Positions 1-7,331 of a DNA stretch of 33,683 bases are shown in pieces (position 1 is the stretch's first letter; each line of letters opens with the position of its first letter). A program made the translations under genes and the position numbers. Under the pieces are notes generated by a model, which saw only the letters and a list, made by a program, of their open reading frames with translations, made no database searches and had not been told where the DNA came from. The DNA lies in contig JAGWAC010000001.1 in assembly GCA_018302125.1 (NCBI GenBank), forward strand, positions 1 to 33,683. Reading direction: 5' to 3'. The stretch is from Candidatus Woesearchaeota archaeon. GTDB lineage: Archaea > Nanobdellota > Nanobdellia > SCGC-AAA011-G17 > JACPIM01.

Positions 1-72
1 AAATAAATTGGGGACTCTACACATGGCCGCTCTGTAGAAAGCTTTAAAAATAAGAGCTAGAGATTGAATTAT

Positions 73-270
73 ATGATAATTCCAGTAAGATGTTTCAGCT
101 GTGGTAAGCCTATTGCCCAATTATGGGAAGAATTTGTAGAAAGAATAAAAAAAGGCGAAGAAAAAGGAAAAATTATGAATTCTTTGGGCTTGAAAAGATA
201 CTGCTGCAGGGCTATTTTTTTGGGGCACATTGATTTAATAGACACTATTGCTAAATTTAAAAAGTCATAA
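73..270 (+). CDS. rpoN: DNA-directed RNA polymerase subunit N (RpoN/Rpb10)
   Basis: MIIPVRCFSCGKPIAQLWEEF...RYCCRAIFLGHIDLID matches Rpb10 with CFSCGK and RYCCR zinc motifs; the ATG at 73 is preferred over the upstream TTG at 64. Confidence 0.97.
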   Translation: MIIPVRCFSCGKPIAQLWEEFVERIKKGEEKGKIMNSLGLKRYCCRAIFLGHIDLIDTIAKFKKS

Positions 271-402
271 TTGCCAGTTGTTTAAGTATCGGGCTTCTAT
301 GTTTTCTCTTTCACAATCTCTACAAATATAGGCATCAGTCTGAGCGCTTTTAAAAATTGTATTACCACATAAGATACATTTTTTTCTTTTCAAAATTATC
401 AC
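265..402 (-). CDS. Small zinc-ribbon protein (45 aa), overlapping the rpoN stop tail-to-tail
   Basis: Not in the ORF track (too short). Minus-strand translation VIILKRKKCILCGNTIFKSAQTDAYICRDCERENIEARYLNNWQL* has paired CxxC knuckles. Confidence 0.6.
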   Translation of the reverse strand: MIILKRKKCILCGNTIFKSAQTDAYICRDCERENIEARYLNNWQL

Positions 403-406
403 TTCC

Positions 407-553
407 TTAAGCTTCTTCTATATATTCATAACCTTCCATAAAAGCTTCTTCAATTTCATTTATTTCATCATCTTCTAAAAGCAAACTCCGCATTGCTTTT
501 TTATATATGTCTGAATCCTCATCTTCATAGTATTCATCTTCTTCATAGAACAT
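407..553 (-). CDS. Small acidic protein of unknown function (MFYEEDEYYEDEDSDIYKKAMRSLLLEDDEINEIEEAFMEGYEYIEEA)
   Basis: Internal ATG at 553 preceded by a strong SD-like GGAGGGGGGATAAAA; the longer ORF start at 637 is less likely. Confidence 0.55.
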   Translation of the reverse strand: MFYEEDEYYEDEDSDIYKKAMRSLLLEDDEINEIEEAFMEGYEYIEEA

Positions 554-688
554 TTTTATCCCCCCTCCAAAACAACCTCTTATTTTTTCCTTTTTACCAA
601 AAACTTTTTGGTAGAATTGTATAATATCCGATTTCATATATAAATATGTGTTGCAGTGGCATAGACAACAACAACATTTAAATAATTA

Positions 689-1492
689 ATGAATAATCTT
701 AATTTAATGGATGCAGAAAAAGCATTACAGGATATTGGATTTAGCAAAAATGAATCTAAAGTATATCTTAATTTATTAAATTTAGGACCTAGCCAGGCAG
801 GAACTATTGCTGAAAAGAGCAAGGTATATAGAACAAATGTTTATGAATCTTTACAAAGATTAATTGAAAAAGGTTTAGTTTCTTATATATTTAAAGGACA
901 CCAGAAAATATTTCAAGCTGAAAGTCCAGAAAAAATTTTAGGAATAATAAAAGAGAAAGAAGAATCATTTAGAGATGTTCTACCACAGTTGACTCTTAAT
1001 AATAAATTATCCAAAATAAAAGAAAAAGTTTCTATCTATGAAGGTGGGAATGGAGTTAAAGCAATTATGTGGGATATTTTAAAAGAAAAAGAAGAAACAA
1101 ATTCTTTTGATGAGGTAGTTACATTTGGTGTTCCTAAAGATATGGTTCTTAGAGTGAGACCTTTTATTAAACAATACCATCGAAGAAGAATTAAATTAAA
1201 ATTATTACAAAAACACCTTTATGATGAAAATGCGCAAAGAAGAATAGCTCATTTAAATAGAATGCCTTATACTGAAGCAGCTTATTTACCAAATGCTATT
1301 AATAGTCCAGCAACAACTGTTGTTTATGGAGATAAGGTTGGATTTTTTCTCTGGTCTGATCCTATAATGGGCATCTTAATTGAAAGCAAGAGAATGGCTG
1401 ATATGTACAAAAGATATTTTAATATTTTATATTCAATGGCTGTCAGAGAAAATCCAAATATGGTTTTGAAAAATGAAAATATACTTGAATAA
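689..1492 (+). CDS. TrmB family transcriptional regulator
   Basis: N-terminal wHTH 'ALQDIGFSKNESKVYLNLLNLGPSQAGTIAEKSKVYRTNVYESLQRLIEKGLV' is typical of TrmB. Confidence 0.88.
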   Translation: MNNLNLMDAEKALQDIGFSKNESKVYLNLLNLGPSQAGTIAEKSKVYRTNVYESLQRLIEKGLVSYIFKGHQKIFQAESPEKILGIIKEKEESFRDVLPQLTLNNKLSKIKEKVSIYEGGNGVKAIMWDILKEKEETNSFDEVVTFGVPKDMVLRVRPFIKQYHRRRIKLKLLQKHLYDENAQRRIAHLNRMPYTEAAYLPNAINSPATTVVYGDKVGFFLWSDPIMGILIESKRMADMYKRYFNILYSMAVRENPNMVLKNENILE

Positions 1493-1493
1493 A

Positions 1494-2675
1494 TTATTTT
1501 ATAGCAACTATACTTCCAAATTGACTTTTCTTATGCCCACTTTTCTTATGCATTTTTCTTTTTATATCTTTAAATCTAGAGGCTTTCATTGATCTACTTA
1601 TTACTTTAATGCTTTTGTAAAATTCAACTAAACCTCTTTTTGCATTATAAAATTCTTCTTTAACGACTTTTACTGCTTCATTTCTGAATGATGTATCATT
1701 TTGAAAACTTCTTTGAATTTTATGAAATAAATTACCATAGAAACTCCATATTGGATCTATGAAATATATTTTATCAAATTTATTTTCTTCATCTATTAAT
1801 GGAAATAAAACTATATTCTCTATTTGGTCTAAATGTTTTCTTCCTTTAGTCTTCAGGAACTTGATATATTTTGATGCTTCTTCATCGCTGTTAGCTGATA
1901 GAGTAACATTTCCTTCTTTATCTAAAAACAATTCAATATTTCCAATTGATGGATTTTTCTTTTCAGGAAACTTTGCATTTTTCACTCCTTTTTGAAATAA
2001 ACCATATCTTTTGAATTCTTCATCTCTTTCATCAACGAATAAAACTGCATCATTAAAAAAATCAGCAGTATCGCTTCCTAAAATATTTATTCTACTTTCT
2101 GAGTCCATATAAACAGAACCCTCCCCATAATGTATCATACCTCTTTTTACTAATACCCTATGCAAGTCTGAAGTTAATCTATCTAAATCAGATAAAAAAG
2201 GTGTGACGTGATGTCCTACTAATGTTATATCTATGCAATCAAATGAATTATTTTCAAAAGGCAATGGTTCTCTAATATCTCCCTGAACAAATGTTATTGT
2301 TCTAGCTTCCAGACTTTTAGGATTTGTTACAAGTTCAACACTATTAAGCTTTAAACCACTTTTTTTAAAAAAATCTTTTTCTAGCAAGTATCTAATTGCA
2401 GCTTCAATATTTTTATCTGAATAATCAAGAAGCACAATTTTTCCTTTTTCACCAAGCATTTTCGATACTTTTTCTGGATATTTGGAGAAAGGCAACATAG
2501 CTGATCCTGGACCTATTTGTAATAATGTTTTCTCGTCTTTATCTTTGCTGATTAAAAAACTATAAATTTCCTTAAAAAGAAAATCGTGCATTAATCCAAC
2601 TAATAATGGCGCTGTTTTAATATAAACTTCTCTATGTTTACTTGCTACATCTTTTCTTTCAGGTTCTTGTTTCAT
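1494..2675 (-). CDS. Class I SAM-dependent methyltransferase-like protein
   Basis: 'LLQIGPGSAMLPFSKYP', 'KIVLLDYSDKNIEAA' and 'FVQGDIREPLPFENNSFDCIDI' follow the Rossmann MTase pattern. Confidence 0.7.
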   Translation of the reverse strand: MKQEPERKDVASKHREVYIKTAPLLVGLMHDFLFKEIYSFLISKDKDEKTLLQIGPGSAMLPFSKYPEKVSKMLGEKGKIVLLDYSDKNIEAAIRYLLEKDFFKKSGLKLNSVELVTNPKSLEARTITFVQGDIREPLPFENNSFDCIDITLVGHHVTPFLSDLDRLTSDLHRVLVKRGMIHYGEGSVYMDSESRINILGSDTADFFNDAVLFVDERDEEFKRYGLFQKGVKNAKFPEKKNPSIGNIELFLDKEGNVTLSANSDEEASKYIKFLKTKGRKHLDQIENIVLFPLIDEENKFDKIYFIDPIWSFYGNLFHKIQRSFQNDTSFRNEAVKVVKEEFYNAKRGLVEFYKSIKVISRSMKASRFKDIKRKMHKKSGHKKSQFGSIVAIK

Positions 2676-2678
2676 TAT

Positions 2679-3767
2679 TTAATGAAAACTAACTAAACCC
2701 GCTTTTTTCATTAAATCATTTATTCTTTGAACTAATTCTCTTTTGGATTGAACATATTTTACTCTTTCAGAACTAGAAATTTCTGAAATAAAATCAGAAT
2801 CTGCTTCTACTATTGTGCTACTTACTTTATCCTCTAATTTTGTAAATTTACATTCAGTTGTAATAAAGCAATCTTCAACTCTTGTATGGGGAAAGTCATT
2901 GCTAAAACTTATTGTAGGTATTTTTCCACATTTAATTATTGCTTTAACAGTTTCAACTAATGCCTTCGAAGGAACTCTAACATTTCTCATGGGATTCCCA
3001 GTATTTGTCTGGAATTTTGTAGGTCCTGTTACCAAAGCTTTTTTTATTTCGAATTTTATTTTTTCTCTGGTTTTGTCTTTATCTAATCTAGGATCAGTTA
3101 AAAATCTTCTACTACCAATTTTAATTAAAGAATAAACAGGAATCATTTCAGGTCCATGTTCTCCAATTACAACTGCCCTATTTAAAAATTCAGGTTTAAT
3201 TTTTATATGTGCAAATTTATATAATTTGTCTGATAATTCATACCTAAATCTATATGTATCAACAAAAGAAGCTGCAATAATCCTGTTTCTACTAATGCCA
3301 CTTATTTTTGCAATAGCTTCTGCAGTTGGCTCTAAAGGATTTGTAGCTATAATAACAACTCCTTTTTTATAATTTCTTAATTTTTCTGCATCGGGCTTGA
3401 TTTTTTCTAAATTCGCGAAAAATTCATCATCCCTCTCTTTAAAATCTGAAAATGAAACATTTTGGTTTCTAGCTGCATAAATGATTATATCAGAATCTAA
3501 AAATCTTCCCCCATTTGAGTTTAATTCTTCATCAATACATTTGTACCATTTTACTCTTTCACCACTTGGAATACCACCAGTAAGTTCCTGAATTCTTTGT
3601 TTTTGCATATCTTTATCTTGGATATTATAACTTCGAGAAAAAAGATTAAACCTTACATTTTCAAATTCAGAAAACAAATAATGAGCTACACCAGTACCTA
3701 TATTGCCTAGACCTATTATTCCAACTTCAAATTTTCTTTTATAAACTTTTTGATCTGTTGGATCCAT
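2679..3767 (-). CDS. Lactate/malate dehydrogenase-like NAD-dependent oxidoreductase (divergent)
   Basis: 'VGIIGLGNIGTGVAHYL', 'IIATNPLEP', 'FVDTYRFR', 'VIGEHGPEMIPVYS' (catalytic His context). Confidence 0.72.
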   Translation of the reverse strand: MDPTDQKVYKRKFEVGIIGLGNIGTGVAHYLFSEFENVRFNLFSRSYNIQDKDMQKQRIQELTGGIPSGERVKWYKCIDEELNSNGGRFLDSDIIIYAARNQNVSFSDFKERDDEFFANLEKIKPDAEKLRNYKKGVVIIATNPLEPTAEAIAKISGISRNRIIAASFVDTYRFRYELSDKLYKFAHIKIKPEFLNRAVVIGEHGPEMIPVYSLIKIGSRRFLTDPRLDKDKTREKIKFEIKKALVTGPTKFQTNTGNPMRNVRVPSKALVETVKAIIKCGKIPTISFSNDFPHTRVEDCFITTECKFTKLEDKVSSTIVEADSDFISEISSSERVKYVQSKRELVQRINDLMKKAGLVSFH

Positions 3768-3792
3768 TTTTCTTTAATTGATTTTTTTATTG

Positions 3793-3890
3793 TATAACTA
3801 TCTAAACTCACCATCTTTTGCTCTAAAACCTGAAAAATTACTTTATAAATATTGTTGTTAGTTAGTTATAAGAGTTAAAAACTATAACTA
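3793..3890. promoter_or_regulatory. Candidate operator set: TATAACTA (3793), TAGTTATA (3863), TATAACTA (3883)
   Basis: Three copies of one 8-mer, one inverted, in the divergent infB / dehydrogenase-like intergenic region; the proximal inverted pair is 20 bp apart. Confidence 0.4.
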
Positions 3891-3946
3891 CTTACTAATA
3901 TAAGATAAAAACCTTTAAAAGTTTACCTTTTTATAAAAATTTTTAT

Positions 3947-5671
3947 ATGAAGAATTTGAGATCTCCAATTTGTGTAGTAGTAGGACATATTGATCATGGA
4001 AAGTCCTCAATCTTGGATAGAATTAGAAACACAAATATTATTGCTTCTGAAGCTGGAGGAATTACACAAGCAATTTCTTTTACAAACTTAGGCTCAAAAA
4101 GGATAAAGGAAGTTTCTGGCAGATTATTAGAAGCTTTGAAAATAAATTTGACAATCCCAGGTATTTTATTTTTAGATACTCCTGGACATGCTGCATTTAA
4201 TAATTTAAGGAGAAGGGGTGGAAACTTAGCTGATATAGCTATTTTGGTAATTGATATTACAAAGGGAATTGAGGAACAGAGTGTTGAGAGTATAAATATT
4301 TTGAAACAATATAAGACTCCTTTTATTATAGCTGCAAACAAAATTGATTTACTAAGTGGATGGCAGAAGAAAGATGATTTTTTGATAAAGGACATTAATC
4401 TACAAAGCGAGAGAGTAAAGCAGGAATTAGACAATAAAATTTATGAGTTAGTTGGAAAGTTATCTGGGCTAGGATTTAATTCTGAAAGATTTGACAGAGT
4501 TGATGATTATACAAAAAATGTCGCTATTGTTCCTGTTTCTGCCAAAACTAATGATGGCATTTCTGAGTTATTAATGGTTGTTTCTGGATTAGCACAAAAA
4601 TACCTTGAGAATAATTTACTTATAAACAAAGAATCTGGTGGCAGAGGAACTATTTTAGAAGTTAAAGAAGAAAAAGCAGGAACTGTTATTTATTCTGTAA
4701 TTTATGACGGAACTTTAAAGAAAAATGACCAAATTGTTATAGGTGGAGTAGATAAGCCCATTATTACAAAAGTAAGGGCTATTTTTTCTGCTGATGAGAA
4801 ATTTAAGTTTAAAAAAGAAAAGGAAGTTTCAGCTGCAATTGGCATAAAATTATTAGCTTCTAATGTTAAAGATGTTATCTCTGGAATGCCCTTGGTTGTT
4901 GCAAATAAAGATTTAGATAAACACAAAGAAGAAGTACAGAAAGAAGTTGAAGAAGTTTTAATTCATACTGACAGAGAAGGGATAATTGTAAAGGCAGACA
5001 CATTAGGTGGTTTAGAGGCTTTAACAAATTTATTGAAACAAAGCGGATTACAAATTAAAAAAGCTTCAATTGGAAATATTTCTAAAAAAGATATTGCTGA
5101 TGCCATGGCTGAAAATGAAGAATTAAACAAAGCTATTTTAGGATTTAATGTAAAAGCTATTGATGAAACTAATGAAGTAAAGATAATTACAAATGAAGTT
5201 ATCTATAAGTTAATAGAAGATTATGAAAACTGGAAAAAACAGAAATTAGAAGAACAAGAAAAAAAGGAGCTAGAGAATGTAATAAGACCCTGCAAAGTAC
5301 AGATATTGCCTGGATGTGTTTTCAGGCAGAGCAATCCTGCTGTTGTTGGAGTGATTGTTTTAGGTGGTTTAGTTAAGAATAATACTCCTTTGATTAAAGT
5401 AACTGGTGAAAAGATTTCAGAAGTTAAAAGCATGCAATTAGAAGGAAAGAATATTGACAAAGCTGAAAAGAACAAAGAAATTGCCCTTTCTTTGCCTAGT
5501 GCTGTTGTAGGGAGACATATTAGAGAGAGAGATATATTAATATCTGACATGAATGAAGAGGATTTTATTAAACTGAAGAAATTAAAGAAATATTTAAATA
5601 GAGATGAGATTGAGCTTTTGAAAGAAATTGCCAATATTAAAAGGAAGAAAGATCCTTTGTGGGGCATTTAA
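3947..5671 (+). CDS. infB: Translation initiation factor IF-2 (aIF5B)
   Basis: GTPase motifs GHIDHGKSSILD, DTPGHAAF, NKIDLL plus C-terminal IF2 domains 'CKVQILPGCVFRQSNPAVVGVIVLGG'; no intein. Confidence 0.96.
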   Translation: MKNLRSPICVVVGHIDHGKSSILDRIRNTNIIASEAGGITQAISFTNLGSKRIKEVSGRLLEALKINLTIPGILFLDTPGHAAFNNLRRRGGNLADIAILVIDITKGIEEQSVESINILKQYKTPFIIAANKIDLLSGWQKKDDFLIKDINLQSERVKQELDNKIYELVGKLSGLGFNSERFDRVDDYTKNVAIVPVSAKTNDGISELLMVVSGLAQKYLENNLLINKESGGRGTILEVKEEKAGTVIYSVIYDGTLKKNDQIVIGGVDKPIITKVRAIFSADEKFKFKKEKEVSAAIGIKLLASNVKDVISGMPLVVANKDLDKHKEEVQKEVEEVLIHTDREGIIVKADTLGGLEALTNLLKQSGLQIKKASIGNISKKDIADAMAENEELNKAILGFNVKAIDETNEVKIITNEVIYKLIEDYENWKKQKLEEQEKKELENVIRPCKVQILPGCVFRQSNPAVVGVIVLGGLVKNNTPLIKVTGEKISEVKSMQLEGKNIDKAEKNKEIALSLPSAVVGRHIRERDILISDMNEEDFIKLKKLKKYLNRDEIELLKEIANIKRKKDPLWGI

Positions 5672-5699
5672 AGTTTTAAGAAAAGCTTAAGCAAAAACA
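5671..5699 (+). repeat. Dispersed hairpin element, copy A (AAGTTTTAAGAAAAGCTTAAGCAAAAACA)
   Basis: Palindrome plus A-rich tail between infB and rps6e. Confidence 0.6.
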
Positions 5700-5717
5700 A
5701 AAAATGAGAATAAAAAA

Positions 5718-6113
5718 ATGGAATTTAAATTTGTGATAAGTGATCCGAAAACTGGAAAAAGCTATCAGAAAGCCTTGAATAATGAGTGGTTTGTTGGAAA
5801 AAAGATAGGCGACAAAGTAGAAGGTAATTTAGTTGGTTTAAAAAATTATGAATTAGTAATTACAGGCGGCTCTGACAATGCAGGATTTCCAATGAGAAAG
5901 GGTGTAGATATTGCTGGAAGGAAGAAGATTTTATCTGGAAAAGGAACTGGAGTTCATGTTGAAGGAAAAGGAGTAAGAATAAGAAAAACAGTTCGTGGCA
6001 GCATTGTTTCTGATCAAATTGCTCAAATTAATTTAAAAGTAGAAAAGCAAGGCTCTGAAAATATTGAAGATTTATTGGGAATAAAAAAAGAAGAACCTAA
6101 ACCTGCTGCTTAA
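5718..6113 (+). CDS. rps6e: 30S ribosomal protein S6e
   Basis: FKFVISDPKTGKSYQ...GGSDNAGFPMRKGV...RKTVRGSIVSDQIAQINLKV. Confidence 0.96.
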   Translation: MEFKFVISDPKTGKSYQKALNNEWFVGKKIGDKVEGNLVGLKNYELVITGGSDNAGFPMRKGVDIAGRKKILSGKGTGVHVEGKGVRIRKTVRGSIVSDQIAQINLKVEKQGSENIEDLLGIKKEEPKPAA

Positions 6114-6145
6114 TTTTAGATTTTTCTAAAGTTTTTAATAAAAAA

Positions 6146-6447
6146 TTATTCTTTTGTGTAACAAAATTTTTTCTTTAAATAATTTCCTAGAAATACAAAA
6201 ATTGAAGATATTACATAGGCTAGAATTATCCATATTACAAGAGTTTGTAAACTCGAGATGACTTCTTTAAAATAAATTGGATTTTTACTTAAAGATATTG
6301 TTTGTTTTAAAATATTTAAGAATGATATTTTTTCTTCAAAACACGATACAATTCCACAGATACTTGATTGTATTGTGGAATAAACATTAAAGCAAGCGCT
6401 AAAATAATTTTTGTTATTGTAGGTTTAAAAAATTCTTTAAGTTTCAT
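6146..6447 (-). pseudogene. Small membrane protein interrupted by a frameshift
   Basis: Frame 1: MKLKEFFKPTITKIILALAL...; a second frame continues VYSTIQSSICGIVSCFEEKISFLNILKQTISLSKNPIYFKEVISSLQTLVIWIILAYVISSIFVFLGNYLKKKFCYTKE*. Span of 302 nt is not a multiple of 3. ATG overlaps the L10e stop. Confidence 0.6.
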
Positions 6448-6974
6448 TATTTTAATTTGAGTTCTTTAACATTTATTAAGTAAGAACCAGGCAATCTTGG
6501 TTTTGCCAATGACATTGCTTTTTTAGCTGTTTCTAAATGTTCTTTGTTTACTGCAATTGACAATATTGTCTGACCTCTTTTTAGCTGTGCTGCAATTCCA
6601 ACAGGCTTTCCAAATGCATTGGACATACCAGGAGACATTCTGTCAGCTCCTGCTCCTGTCAACATTTTATGTTCTCTTAAAATATGATGAGGAAAAACTC
6701 TTATTTGAAATAAATATTGACTGCCTAAATTAATTTCTAAATGTCTATTGACTACTTGACGTACTGATTCCAAAGCATTATGTCTTATTTGAAGAGTTTC
6801 TTTAGGAGACAATTCAATCTCATAATTAAATTTCTTAAACAAATCCCCCATTTTGAATCTTGCAATTTTGCAAGAGGGAATTGCCTTAATAAAAGATTTA
6901 GCCTTAAATTTGGATTTTCTAGTATAAGCTCTTTTTACTTTTCTATATGATCTTCCTTTTCTTAATCCTGCCAT
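6447..6974 (-). CDS. rpl10e: 50S ribosomal protein L10e (uL16)
   Basis: MAGLRKGRSYRKVKRAYTRKSKFKAKSFIKAIPSCKIARFKMG...LTGAGADRMSPGMSNAFGKPVGIAA. Confidence 0.96.
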   Translation of the reverse strand: MAGLRKGRSYRKVKRAYTRKSKFKAKSFIKAIPSCKIARFKMGDLFKKFNYEIELSPKETLQIRHNALESVRQVVNRHLEINLGSQYLFQIRVFPHHILREHKMLTGAGADRMSPGMSNAFGKPVGIAAQLKRGQTILSIAVNKEHLETAKKAMSLAKPRLPGSYLINVKELKLK

Positions 6975-6975
6975 T

Positions 6976-7233
6976 TTATATTACCTGTACTTTTTCTCCT
7001 AAACTCTGACCTGGAAATCCTTTTTCAAAAATTACTCTTATAGCTCCTTTATTTCCATGAGAATTTGCTACTTTACCAACAAATTCCTTTCCTGTTTTAG
7101 TTTTCCAGATTACTTTTTTTCCTATTAGTTTTTTGGAATCTTCTTTATTTTTTATATTATTAACTAGAATAATCATTTGATTATTTGTTTGCACATGTCT
7201 ACTTCTTCTAAAGTTAGCTATAAGACCTTCCAT
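6976..7233 (-). CDS. rpl35ae: 50S ribosomal protein L35Ae
   Basis: MEGLIANFRRSRHVQTNNQMIILVNN...GKKVIWKTKTGKEFVGKVANSHGNKGAIRVIFEKGFPGQSLGEKVQVI; internal ATG at 7233 chosen over 7314. Confidence 0.92.
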   Translation of the reverse strand: MEGLIANFRRSRHVQTNNQMIILVNNIKNKEDSKKLIGKKVIWKTKTGKEFVGKVANSHGNKGAIRVIFEKGFPGQSLGEKVQVI

Positions 7234-7240
7234 TTTAATA

Positions 7241-7268
7241 TTTTTTGCAAAAAGCTTGATTAAAAAAT
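7241..7268 (+). repeat. Dispersed hairpin element, copy B (TTTTTTGCAAAAAGCTTGATTAAAAAAT)
   Basis: Partial copy just upstream of the rpl35ae start (minus strand). Confidence 0.55.
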
Positions 7269-7300
7269 GTAAATAAGATATATAAAAAGTTTTGTATTTT

Positions 7301-7331
7301 AACCTTTTTTGCAAAAAGCTTAACCAAAAAC
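7301..7331 (+). repeat. Dispersed hairpin element, copy C (AACCTTTTTTGCAAAAAGCTTAACCAAAAAC)
   Basis: Best consensus copy; abuts the stop of the NTase gene. Confidence 0.75.

Noticed and set aside
634-822. 62-aa minus-strand ORF overlapping the TrmB gene start
   Set aside because: Antisense to the TrmB N-terminus; no recognisable family.
3994-4434. Antisense ORFs in the track (also 1759-1995, 2815-3135, 4702-4926, 5221-5667, 7488-7718, 8220-8420, 11390-11620, 13889-14098, 14103-14438, 15030-15215, 19870-20115, 21831-22031, 23355-23690, 23593-23781, 25112-25393, 27258-27476, 32850-33083)
   Set aside because: They lie opposite well-supported genes and have low-complexity hydrophobic or Ser/Phe-rich translations typical of antisense of Lys/Glu-rich proteins.
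3947-5671. Possible intein in IF2, a frequent archaeal intein host
   Set aside because: The GTPase motifs and domains read through continuously with no Hint blocks.
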